Source of the DNA: Pseudopedobacter saltans DSM 12145 | GTDB lineage: Bacteria; Bacteroidota; Bacteroidia; Sphingobacteriales; Sphingobacteriaceae | Assembly (NCBI RefSeq): GCF_000190735.1 | Contig: NC_015177.1 | Span: forward strand, 2,604,001-2,668,000 | DNA length: 64,000 nucleotides | Direction: 5' to 3' | Part shown: one piece after another, positions 52,208-60,398 of the stretch | Layout: each line of letters starts with the position of its first letter | Position numbering within the stretch: the first letter of the stretch is position 1 | The notes under the pieces: model-generated | Database searches by the model: none | Told to the model about the DNA's origin: nothing | Seen by the model: the letters and a program-made list of their open reading frames with translations, nothing else | Made by a program: the position numbers and the translations under genes

Positions 52208-52238
52208 CAAATGTACGAACTTTATATTAACCCGCAAA
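52208..52238 (-). promoter_or_regulatory. rRNA operon promoter P2 (upstream)
   Basis: On the minus strand TTTG, 19 bases, TACATTTG, then CACTCCCAA, 159 bases upstream of P1 with the same extension. Confidence 0.8.
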
Positions 52239-52332
52239 TCTTTTTAAAACCTTTTTATACCATTAAACGCAATACGCTGTAGAACAGGCGGATATTTTTA
52301 ATCTTGTAAATAGTACCATAGATTTATATTTC

Positions 52333-53520
52333 TTAATGAACAGAAAAGACAGGTGATGTCACTATCAGATTATCCATCCCTTCTATACTATAAAAGTAGT
52401 ACCGGCACGCTTTAGGCAAAGAATCCAAACCTATTTTACGGTAAGTAACAGGAATATTTATTTGTCTCCATACCGCATTTTTTAAATCAGATGCATCTGT
52501 ATAATTCAAAAAAGATCTGGAAACGCCAATTCCTTTCTTGATCTTTATAGCTTTATTTGCACCATCGTTTACAATTCTAAACTCGGGTAATGTCTGCTGT
52601 TTAAATAATTTCGAATCAATAAATGCTTCTATTTCGGGATTAGACCACCCATAAGTATGATTATGCCTCAGCCCTATTTTTATACTAAGAGCTTTCTTCT
52701 TTACTAAAGAGTATGTCTTTCTATAACTGTCTAAATAAAAACTGCCATCATTTGTTCCGTTTATAAAAAGTATGGGAGCTTTTGATCTGATCAAATAATT
52801 TGAAGGATCGTACCTTTTGATCCAAAGCTTTCTATTTTCGGGACTTAAAGCATCTAGATCCTTAGTCATCGCTGTATTATAATGTAAGTATCCGCTTCCA
52901 TACACCGGAACGATAGCTTTAAAGCGAAAATCTAAACCAGCCACGACTTCGCTTATCACACCTCCCCAACTTATTCCTGTTAATGCTGTTTTTGTTTTAT
53001 CTATTTCCGGAAAACTAAGGATTAAATTATGGGCAAGCAGCACATCGGTAACAGCCTGATACATCCATTCCTCTTCTATATTATTATTTATAGCGAAATA
53101 AGGTGTTTTTCCTTCCGGCTCCTGAAATCCATTCATGATGTGCTTTTTATCGCCATTATTACCTCTTAAGTCCATTGCTATAGCAGCATATCCTCTTTTT
53201 GCCCACATCACTACCCAGTTTCTAAAGGCTGTTCCTCCACCTCCATGAACCAAAACTACCGCAGGTAAATTCCTATCTTTGGTTTTATCCTTTAAAAGGA
53301 TTCCAGGAGTACAATAATAAGCAAAGGTTTGCTTTCTATTCCCCTTATACATTGTTCCTTCATATTGTAATGACACTACTGTATCTCTACTTATTTCTGT
53401 AAAAGCGGGCGTTTGATATACTTCTGATACATCCCAAAGACTTCTTTTTATTTGAGCATTGGTTATTCCAAATGAAATGAATAGAAATAGGAATATTAAT
53501 TTGAACGGACTCATTTTCAA
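52333..53520 (-). CDS. Secreted alpha/beta hydrolase (acetyl-xylan esterase/dipeptidyl peptidase-like)
   Basis: 395 residues. A signal peptide (MKMSPFKLIFLFLFISFGIT, cleaved near NAQ) sends it to the periplasm or outside. The hydrolase core shows HGGGG at 92-96, MDLRGNNGD near 116-124 and the nucleophile elbow GISWGG at 182-187 with Ser184. An acid lies in FINGTNDGSFYLD, and HNHTYGW near residue 282 supplies the histidine. A 90-residue C-terminal beta domain follows. The nearest families are carbohydrate esterases and S9-type hydrolases, so the substrate stays open. It sits alone between the rRNA operon and tRNA-Phe. Confidence 0.82.
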   Translation of the reverse strand: MKMSPFKLIFLFLFISFGITNAQIKRSLWDVSEVYQTPAFTEISRDTVVSLQYEGTMYKGNRKQTFAYYCTPGILLKDKTKDRNLPAVVLVHGGGGTAFRNWVVMWAKRGYAAIAMDLRGNNGDKKHIMNGFQEPEGKTPYFAINNNIEEEWMYQAVTDVLLAHNLILSFPEIDKTKTALTGISWGGVISEVVAGLDFRFKAIVPVYGSGYLHYNTAMTKDLDALSPENRKLWIKRYDPSNYLIRSKAPILFINGTNDGSFYLDSYRKTYSLVKKKALSIKIGLRHNHTYGWSNPEIEAFIDSKLFKQQTLPEFRIVNDGANKAIKIKKGIGVSRSFLNYTDASDLKNAVWRQINIPVTYRKIGLDSLPKACRYYFYSIEGMDNLIVTSPVFSVH

Positions 53521-53730
53521 ACTTAAAAATTGAAAAACAAAATCTGTTCTTAAAAATCAGCGAATCATTAAACAGTATTGGCTTGTAAATTATCCGACGT
53601 TATAAGTTAACACCAAGTGATGCTGATAAAGACTTACAAGCAATGTAACCCCGGAGAAATTCTACAGCTTTGCAGAAATGGGGTTGATCCGTGAAAACCA
53701 CCCTCAATCACTCTATAAACGCCATAAAAC
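53521..53730. other. Spacer with a hairpin, no gene
   Basis: AACCCC at 53647-53652 faces GGGGTT at 53680-53685 with partial pairing between (CTACAG/GCAGAA). Nothing else is recognised before the tRNA-Phe terminator. Confidence 0.4.
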
Positions 53731-53760
53731 AAAAAAGCCTCACATTTCTGTGAAGCTTTT
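53731..53760 (-). terminator. Terminator after tRNA-Phe
   Basis: On the minus strand AAAAGCTTCAC pairs with GTGAGGCTTTT around a 6-base loop and ends in TTTTTTGTTTT. Confidence 0.85.
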
Positions 53761-53764
53761 CAAG

Positions 53765-53837
53765 TGGTGCCTCCAGGGATCGAACCAGGGACACAAGGAT
53801 TTTCAGTCCTTTGCTCTACCTACTGAGCTAAGGCACC
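53765..53837 (-). tRNA. tRNA-Phe (anticodon GAA)
   Basis: 73-base cloverleaf. Anticodon arm AAGGA-CTGAAAA-TCCTT; acceptor GGTGCCT/AGGCACC. It is a single-gene unit with its own promoter and terminator. Confidence 0.96.
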
Positions 53838-53877
53838 AGCCTTATTTTCCTTCAACGTTTGTACCGTTTCGGGATTG

Positions 53878-53908
53878 CAAATGTAGATTCTTTTTTTTGA
53901 AATCCAAA
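53878..53908 (-). promoter_or_regulatory. Promoter of tRNA-Phe
   Basis: On the minus strand TTTG, 19 bases, TACATTTG, then CAATCCCGA, 40 bases upstream of the tRNA. Confidence 0.85.
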
Positions 53909-53951
53909 GTATCTTTAAAAAAAAATAAGCAAAAAGATGCATTATACTGTA

Positions 53952-54611
53952 TTACAGAGAGATAATTTTTCCGCTTCCAGACAGATGCTGTTCTACCAAT
54001 GGTCTCCCTTTATAAAAAACTTTGCCGCTACCACTGATATTCACCTTCAATTTCTCAGAAACCGAAACTTTTACATCACCACTTCCAGATATATTAACCG
54101 TAGATTCTACAGAATTCAGGTCAACTGCATTAATATCTCCACTTCCATTAATAGAGAATCTGGTATTCTTAATGTCACCCTGAGGATAATATATATCTCC
54201 GGAACCATTAATTTCCGCATATAGCCCGTCCTGAAATGGAAAATCATTAGTAAATCTAACCTTACAATTTCCGTTCACTTCTATATTTGGCAAAAAGGAA
54301 ACTGTTAAATAAATCTTAATGTTGTTATTTCTAATTCTATGCCCATCTTTGTATTCCAAGATCAACTTTTCACCCTGGATCCTGGTTTCAAAGAGTGGCA
54401 ATAAATTTCGATAAGCCTGCAACTCCAATCTTTTCGTTGTACCATAACTAATATAAATATCAGCTTCACCATTAATTCTAATAGTATTAAAAGTTCCAGC
54501 AATATCATCGGTTCGTAAAACAGATTCTATCGGTCCCTCTCCTCTTACCACATCCTTAGTACATGAACTAAGTAATAAGGCTATCATTATCATTCTTATT
54601 ATATATCTCAT
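53952..54611 (-). CDS. GIN-domain (DUF2807) lipoprotein, putative adhesin head
   Basis: 219 residues. Lipoprotein signal ends LLLSSC with Cys17. The rest is a regular beta-helix of repeated G-S/N-G-D/K units (VNGNCKV, INGSGDI, INGSGDINAV, ISGSGDVKV, ISGSGKVF, LSGSGKI), the GIN pattern of DUF2807. Such proteins are surface or periplasmic and uncharacterised, although called auto-transporter adhesin heads in databases. It lies 41 bases downstream of the TonB receptor in the same orientation and could be the last member of that operon. Confidence 0.87.
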   Translation of the reverse strand: MRYIIRMIMIALLLSSCTKDVVRGEGPIESVLRTDDIAGTFNTIRINGEADIYISYGTTKRLELQAYRNLLPLFETRIQGEKLILEYKDGHRIRNNNIKIYLTVSFLPNIEVNGNCKVRFTNDFPFQDGLYAEINGSGDIYYPQGDIKNTRFSINGSGDINAVDLNSVESTVNISGSGDVKVSVSEKLKVNISGSGKVFYKGRPLVEQHLSGSGKIISL

Positions 54612-54652
54612 ACTCTTTATAGTTTTAATTTTGTTAAATCTTAACTTAGTTT

Positions 54653-57289
54653 TCAGAACTCAATTTTATAATTGAATGTTGGAATAATTCCCGCGTAAAA
54701 CAGCGTATCAATATCTTTTTTATCTCCGTTATAATACATTTCCCTAATGTTTTTACGATTCAACACATTTTGAACATCAAAGAAAATGGTGTGTGTGATC
54801 CGGGGATTATCAACCCTGTACTTTAAAGACACGTCTATCCTGGAATACATAGGTGCCCGCAACGAATTAACCTTTTCCTCATCATAAATGGGATAATCAT
54901 TTTTTATGGATTCTGAAACATTAAGTGGTGTATATCTCCTTCCCCCATTTAATAATATCTTTCCGTTAAACGCCAGAATATTTTTCGGTCCAACTTTTAG
55001 CTCTTTACCAAATAGGAGATTCGAAGAGAAATCTCCGCTAAAAACAGTTGGAAAGTATTGTCCCTGAAGATTTGCAAATTCTGATTTATAGACGGACGAA
55101 GTGAAAAGAAGATAATAACTATACGCAAACATCCTTTCTAAGGTCAACTCTACTCCATAATTCCTTCCCTTTCCTTTATTAGACAAAGCACCATAATTTC
55201 TGGAGTATATAAAATAGGCATCTGTCATATTCAAAGCAGAAAAGTTAATCTCGGAATCGGTTGTTACCGGTACGTCATACAAATGTTGGTAATAGGTTTC
55301 CAGTTTGAGTTTCAGATTTTCTGTAAAGCTGTGCTGATAGCCGGCTACTAAGTGTAAAGCTTTTGTGGTCCTTAAATTTTCATTAGTCTTGTTTACAGAA
55401 CCATCTATCAATTCATTCTTTCCATAATATAAGGCCAGAGGTTCGATCCTATTATGAATCCCGACGGAAAAATTGAACACATTCGCTAAGCTGGGGTTAT
55501 ATTTTAATCCTATTCTAGGTTCTACACTGATGTCATTACTTAATCCAAAATAACTGATATGAATTCCGGTATTTAAACTCAACTGTTCCCGCAGCTGATG
55601 CTTCCATTGCCCATAACCCTCCAAAAGATAAGTACCTTGCCTTTCATTTATAAACTCAGACAATTTCCCTAAACTCTTTTTATATGACTTAGAATTTAAA
55701 TCAAAATGAAGAAATGAAGCAACCAATCCCGTACGAATTGTATTGCTATTGTCTATTTTGTAATTCAATAAGCCGGAATAACGAAGAGCAGTATTATTGA
55801 AACGGTCCCGTCCATATACATTTACATTATAGTCATTATCCAAGGTATCTGCCTTATCTGTAATATTAGAGTAAGAAGCTGAGATTATATTTTTCAGATA
55901 AGCTTTGTTGTTTAGCATTTTTAGATGTTTAATACCTACACTTGCAGATGAGTAAGCGTTACGCTTGTTGAATTTATCCTGAAAAGAATCCCATTCCAGA
56001 CTATCACGTACAGCAATCCCACGCTGGTAACTATAGCCCAATATCCCGAATACGGAAAAGTTTCCCGACTTTTTTGTTGGCAAATAAAGGTTAAATGCTA
56101 GATCCTGATATTTTGGCGTAGGATTATCACCAGCCGGATTGACTCCGATTTTCTCTAAGATTGCAAGTGTCGAATACCTGTAATTAAATAGGTAGGATGC
56201 CCCATTTTGTTTAGAAAACGGTCCTTCCATAGAAAACTCAGTTCCCAGAACTCCCAGCATAAAAGCATGTTCTTTTTTTTCGGAATTCCCCTTTCTAAAC
56301 TGAAGATCAAATACACCGCTTAAGGCATTACCGTATTCTGCCGGGAATGCCCCGGTATAAAAATCAGAAGTCGACAAAACATTCGAACTGATCATACTAA
56401 TTCCTCCGGCCGAACTACCCTCCTCTCCAAAATGATTAGGATTACTGATCTCGATCCCCTCTAACCTCCACAATAAACCTTTAGGTGAATTCCCTCTGAT
56501 AACAATTTCATTACCAATATCGTCGCCTATTGTTACACCTGCAAAATTCTGGACCATCCTTGCTGGATCAAAATTACCCGCTGCATATCTGCTTGTTTCT
56601 TCTACTGTAAATGAGCGAGCACTAATCATGGCCATTTCATTTAGTGGAGCATCTCTGTTGTATCCCGCCGACACCACAACTTCACCCAAAGAGTTATACT
56701 TCTCTACCAGTTCCACTGTAAGCACTAACTCTTTTACAGAACCTACCAGTTGTTGTGGCAATAGTAATTTTTCAAATCCCAAATAAGAAAATGCCAGATC
56801 CTGTCTTCCAATTGGCACATCATCCAATCTAAACTCACCATTCTGGTCTGTTACTGCATTTTTTGCTGGATCGACGGATAACACACTAACACTCACTCCT
56901 GTCAACGGCTCTTTACTTTCCTTATCTAAAACCTTTCCCCTAATTGTTTGAGAAAGTTTCTTCCCTCTGGGGGCAGTATTTGAAGGTTTTAAAACAATAT
57001 TTCTGGAGATTTGCTCCCACTTCAAGTTAGTTTGTCTGCATATCTCATCCAAAACAAAATGCAATGGCATAATAGCTATCTTAACCGTCAACTTTTTATC
57101 TACCGGGATAAGCGATTCATCATATGAAAACTGTATTTCATGCTTTATCCTAAGGTCAGTTAAGATTTCTTTTAACGGCTTATTAGTATAGTCAACAGAT
57201 ACAATCTGTCGCAAATTTTGGGCAAACATCACCTGATTAAGGCATAACAATCCCATGAAGACAATAGATCTCCAAAAAAATCTTTCCAT
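54653..57289 (-). CDS. TonB-dependent receptor with STN signalling domain (FecA-type transducer)
   Basis: 878 residues. The signal peptide ends near FAQ. The STN/secretin-like domain (about 28-100) is used by transducing receptors to contact FecR. A carboxypeptidase-regulatory-like domain follows (about 115-200: IRGKVLDKESKEPLTGVSV). Then a plug (VVVSAGYNRDAPLNEM... NFDPARMVQNFAGV... NEIVIRGNSPKGLLWRLEG) and a 22-strand barrel end in Phe (FNYKIEF). It imports an unknown ligand and signals its presence. FecR and an ECF sigma factor are encoded directly upstream. No SusD-like partner or catabolic genes are adjacent, so a siderophore, peptide or matrix ligand is as likely as a glycan. Confidence 0.9.
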   Translation of the reverse strand: MERFFWRSIVFMGLLCLNQVMFAQNLRQIVSVDYTNKPLKEILTDLRIKHEIQFSYDESLIPVDKKLTVKIAIMPLHFVLDEICRQTNLKWEQISRNIVLKPSNTAPRGKKLSQTIRGKVLDKESKEPLTGVSVSVLSVDPAKNAVTDQNGEFRLDDVPIGRQDLAFSYLGFEKLLLPQQLVGSVKELVLTVELVEKYNSLGEVVVSAGYNRDAPLNEMAMISARSFTVEETSRYAAGNFDPARMVQNFAGVTIGDDIGNEIVIRGNSPKGLLWRLEGIEISNPNHFGEEGSSAGGISMISSNVLSTSDFYTGAFPAEYGNALSGVFDLQFRKGNSEKKEHAFMLGVLGTEFSMEGPFSKQNGASYLFNYRYSTLAILEKIGVNPAGDNPTPKYQDLAFNLYLPTKKSGNFSVFGILGYSYQRGIAVRDSLEWDSFQDKFNKRNAYSSASVGIKHLKMLNNKAYLKNIISASYSNITDKADTLDNDYNVNVYGRDRFNNTALRYSGLLNYKIDNSNTIRTGLVASFLHFDLNSKSYKKSLGKLSEFINERQGTYLLEGYGQWKHQLREQLSLNTGIHISYFGLSNDISVEPRIGLKYNPSLANVFNFSVGIHNRIEPLALYYGKNELIDGSVNKTNENLRTTKALHLVAGYQHSFTENLKLKLETYYQHLYDVPVTTDSEINFSALNMTDAYFIYSRNYGALSNKGKGRNYGVELTLERMFAYSYYLLFTSSVYKSEFANLQGQYFPTVFSGDFSSNLLFGKELKVGPKNILAFNGKILLNGGRRYTPLNVSESIKNDYPIYDEEKVNSLRAPMYSRIDVSLKYRVDNPRITHTIFFDVQNVLNRKNIREMYYNGDKKDIDTLFYAGIIPTFNYKIEF

Positions 57290-57306
57290 TTTAATTGATT
57301 TACAAA

Positions 57307-58281
57307 CTATCGAACGACGTAGGTTTCACTATTAGCAGATTTTTCTATCCGACAATCCAACAATGTTTCTAAAACGGTCCGAATATCCTCGAAAGAAGCA
57401 GTTTTGAAAGTGCTGGTAATTTTTCTATTCAACAAGGCTTTGTTTTGGACATCAAATTCAACTTTATAGTTTTCCGCTATAGTGTTGATAACATTTCCAA
57501 AACTTTCATTGTCGAAAGATAACTCATGATTCTTCCAATACAGGAAATTTTTGTCCGGGCGGCTGGCTCTGGTTACCTTGCTGTTGTCATAAGTCCCTAT
57601 ATCATTAGGCAACAACAATAACTCTTCTCCTTCAACCGACCGAAAAGAAACCTTTCCTGTAACAACGGAAACTACAACATGCGCTGGCTGGCTGTTAATA
57701 TTAAAAGAAGTTCCAAGAACTTTGGTTACTGTCCTTGAAGCAAAAACCAAAAAAGGCTTATTTTTATCCGGCTTTACCTCAAAAAAGGCTTCTCCCTGCA
57801 ATTCAAGCTTACGTTGATTTAAACTCGCCATTCCTTTTTGGTAACTCAATTTACTTCCTTTATTTAACCATACAGAAGAACCATCTGGTGTACGAACCAG
57901 CATTGCCTGATCTTCTTTATTAAAAATCTCTATCTGTTTCCGGTTATCAAAATATTTAAACGAAAACAAGGAGATATTTAATAATAAAATAAGGGCAGCC
58001 GCATACTTCAACCAGGCAATTTTAATAACTCGTGGCCCTGGCTCCTTTTTTTCTATTTTCATGGAAACCTTTGTCCACGCATCATCGGCGTTGAAATATT
58101 GGGAATCGCTGTTTTTGTAATGAGCACTCTTATCCCACGAAGTTTGAAGCTCCTGCAGCAGCTCTCCCCTTGACGGATCTCCCTCAATCCAAAAAAGCAA
58201 TTCGTCGGTCTCTTCCGAAGAAATCTCATTGGAAAGATAACGGCTCATTAATACCCAATATTTCTCGTCCTCTGTCTCCAT
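57307..58281 (-). CDS. FecR family anti-sigma factor
   Basis: 324 residues. The cytosolic N-terminus (1-85, acidic with WIEGDPSRGELLQEL) binds the sigma factor. A membrane helix lies at about 91-108 (LKYAAALILLLNISLFSF). The periplasmic FecR domain (TPDGSSVWLNKGSKLSY... LELQGEAFFEV... VLGTSFNI) and a C-terminal DUF4974 domain (LSFDNESFGNVINTIAENYKVEF... ITSTFKTASFEDIRTVLETLL) follow. It relays the receptor signal to the sigma factor. It starts just after a 36-codon ORF and precedes the receptor by 17 bases. Confidence 0.93.
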   Translation of the reverse strand: METEDEKYWVLMSRYLSNEISSEETDELLFWIEGDPSRGELLQELQTSWDKSAHYKNSDSQYFNADDAWTKVSMKIEKKEPGPRVIKIAWLKYAAALILLLNISLFSFKYFDNRKQIEIFNKEDQAMLVRTPDGSSVWLNKGSKLSYQKGMASLNQRKLELQGEAFFEVKPDKNKPFLVFASRTVTKVLGTSFNINSQPAHVVVSVVTGKVSFRSVEGEELLLLPNDIGTYDNSKVTRASRPDKNFLYWKNHELSFDNESFGNVINTIAENYKVEFDVQNKALLNRKITSTFKTASFEDIRTVLETLLDCRIEKSANSETYVVR

Positions 58282-58288
58282 CTACCAA

Positions 58289-58399
58289 TTACGCTAGTAT
58301 TCTTTGTACTAAATCAAGAATTCCCTCGACAAAAATTTCATTTTCTGTTTCACTGGCAAGCATAATTTGAATAGCTTGTTCTAACAATTGTTCTTCCAT
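58289..58399 (-). CDS. Probable 36-residue protein between sigma factor and FecR
   Basis: The ATG at 58399 opens a short frame ending at TAA 58289, seven bases before the FecR start and 24 bases after the sigma-factor stop. The predicted peptide (starting MEEQLLEQAIQIMLASETEN) is strongly acidic at the start and amphipathic, with two possible helices. The tight fit in the 142-base gap suggests a real gene, but no family is recognised. It could equally be a chance frame. It would be co-expressed with the sigma/FecR pair. Confidence 0.45.
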   Translation of the reverse strand: MEEQLLEQAIQIMLASETENEIFVEGILDLVQRILA

Positions 58400-58423
58400 A
58401 ACGTCGTTTATATTAAGACACCA

Positions 58424-58972
58424 TCAAAAAAGATTACCCCTAGTGCTTAAGTAAAAAAATATTAAAGCCACTATACTTAAATGTTTTCTTATATGTTTTA
58501 AAGCCTTTACCATATGATTTTCAACCGTTTTTACAGAGATATTTAGTTTTTCTCCTATTTCCTTGTAAGAAAGCTTTTCATATCTGCTTAAAATAAAAAC
58601 CAATCTGCATACATGCGGCAATTCGTCAATAACACGGTCAACCTTTGCGTTCAGTTCCTTCAACATGATAAATTCCTCAGTATAATTACGGTCCTGATAG
58701 ACCTTTTCACCAAAAAAAAATTCCCTTTTGGTTCTGTTACCATTGGCTCTGATTCTATTTAAAGAATGATTGATAACCCATTTGCTTAGATAAGCCAAGG
58801 CAGATTGCCGGATTTCCAATACATCGCGTTGCTCCCAAAAGAGACAAAAAACCTGCTGAACGATATCTTCCGCTTCGTCCGCATCTCCAATTATTCTATA
58901 GGACGTCTTACACAAAAGTTTATAGTGCGTCCTGAATAATATTTCAAAAGATTTTTTATCAATTGGTTGCAT
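58424..58972 (-). CDS. ECF RNA polymerase sigma factor (RpoE-like, FecI-type)
   Basis: 182 residues from the ATG at 58972; another ATG at 58993 adds seven residues. Region 2 has YRIIGDADEAEDIVQQVF and region 4 LSYKEIGEKLNISVKTVENHMVKALKHIR, the usual ECF set without region 3. The last 18 or so residues (LSIVALIFFYLSTRG...) are strongly hydrophobic, a tail that could touch the membrane or FecR. It is the first gene of the sigma/FecR/receptor unit and is presumably held inactive by FecR until the receptor signals. Confidence 0.92.
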   Translation of the reverse strand: MQPIDKKSFEILFRTHYKLLCKTSYRIIGDADEAEDIVQQVFCLFWEQRDVLEIRQSALAYLSKWVINHSLNRIRANGNRTKREFFFGEKVYQDRNYTEEFIMLKELNAKVDRVIDELPHVCRLVFILSRYEKLSYKEIGEKLNISVKTVENHMVKALKHIRKHLSIVALIFFYLSTRGNLF

Positions 58973-59095
58973 GGTTATAAGGTTAGACGACAAACTGGTA
59001 AAAATCGTTACAACCCAATTTTATTTTTTTACTTTTTAAACCAAATAATATGCATGCATATTATTTTTTGTATATTTAAACATAAACTTAAAGAT

Positions 59096-60388
59096 ATGGC
59101 TCCACAAATTTTATTTACGCTGTTCTTTCTATTTTCGATAGGCTTATTCGTTTATCAGGTAAAAAAAATACGCAGGAACATAAAACTTGGTAAAAGCATA
59201 GCGATAAGCGGAGACAGAAAACTACGCTGGATCACAATGTTTAAAGTAGCTTTCGGACAAAGTAAAATGACTGCTAGACCTATAGCTGCCCTGATGCATT
59301 TCTTTGTTTATGTAGGTTTTATTATCATTAATATTGAAGTACTGGAAATAATAATTGATGGAATTTTTGGTACTCATAGGATCTTCTCCTTTTTAGGTTC
59401 TTTCTATAACGTTTTAATTGCGTCTTTCGAAATTCTGGCTCTTCTGGTTCTTATTGGAGTTGTCGTATTTTTATGCAGACGTCTGATTTTACACCTGAAA
59501 AGATTCTCAGGAGTAGAAATGACAACCTGGCCAAGAAAAGATGCCATTTATATATTATGTATCGAGGTAGCTCTGATGCTAGCTTTTCTAACCATGAATG
59601 CTGCTGACCATAAACTGCAGGAACAAGGTATTTATCATCATGCTGGAAGTTTCCCTATTTCCGGTTATATCAGTTACTTCCTTCCAGATTCAGCAAATCA
59701 GCTGATGCTTATTGAACGATTTTGCTGGTGGTTTCATATAATAGGTATTTTATTCTTCTTAAACTATCTCCCAAAATCCAAACATTTCCATATTATCCTG
59801 GCATTTCCGAATACCTGGTATTCTAAATTGGAAGAAAAAGGAAAGTTCGATAATATGACTTCGGTTACAAATGAAGTGAAAGCCATGCTGGATCCAACCT
59901 TTACGCCACCAACTACTGATAACCAGACTAAATTTGGAGCGAATGATGTGTTTGATCTTAATCAGATTCAGCTATTGAATGCTTATACTTGCACAGAATG
60001 TGGGAGATGCACAGCTGTCTGTCCTGCTAATATAACCGGCAAACTCCTTTCTCCAAGGAAAATCATGATGGATACACGAGATCGCCTGGAAGAAGTTGGA
60101 CGTCTTTTAGACAAATCGAATGACGAGGGATTAAAGAAAAACACTTTACTTGACAATTATATTAGTCGCGAAGAGATCTGGGCCTGCACAACATGTAATG
60201 CATGTACCCAGGCATGCCCTGTAAATATCGATCCGCTTTCTATTATAATGGAATTGCGCCGATATGCTATCATGGAAGAATCCAATGCCGCCTCCAGTAT
60301 AAACAATATGTTTTCTAACATAGAAAATAATGCAGCTCCATGGAAATATTCTCCGAATGACAGATTCAATTGGGCTAATCAACAATAA
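59096..60388 (+). CDS. Membrane-bound Fe-S oxidoreductase (heterodisulfide reductase-related)
   Basis: 430 residues from the ATG at 59096; the longer frame from 58967 overlaps the divergent sigma gene. The N-terminal half has about six membrane helices in the nitrate-reductase gamma/HdrE style (ALMHFFVYVGFIIINIEV, FWWFHIIGILFFLNYL) with possible haem-ligand histidines. The C-terminal part holds two 4Fe-4S motifs: CTECGRCTAVCP starting at Cys299 and CTTCNACTQACP starting at Cys364. It probably passes electrons between the quinone pool and the CCG-domain partner encoded next. The donor is unknown. Confidence 0.85.
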   Translation: MAPQILFTLFFLFSIGLFVYQVKKIRRNIKLGKSIAISGDRKLRWITMFKVAFGQSKMTARPIAALMHFFVYVGFIIINIEVLEIIIDGIFGTHRIFSFLGSFYNVLIASFEILALLVLIGVVVFLCRRLILHLKRFSGVEMTTWPRKDAIYILCIEVALMLAFLTMNAADHKLQEQGIYHHAGSFPISGYISYFLPDSANQLMLIERFCWWFHIIGILFFLNYLPKSKHFHIILAFPNTWYSKLEEKGKFDNMTSVTNEVKAMLDPTFTPPTTDNQTKFGANDVFDLNQIQLLNAYTCTECGRCTAVCPANITGKLLSPRKIMMDTRDRLEEVGRLLDKSNDEGLKKNTLLDNYISREEIWACTTCNACTQACPVNIDPLSIIMELRRYAIMEESNAASSINNMFSNIENNAAPWKYSPNDRFNWANQQ

Positions 60389-60398
60389 AAAATTGAGT

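Noticed and set aside
58967..59095. Longer N-terminus for the membrane Fe-S protein
   Set aside because: It would overlap the divergent sigma-factor start, and the family's first helix begins at 59096.
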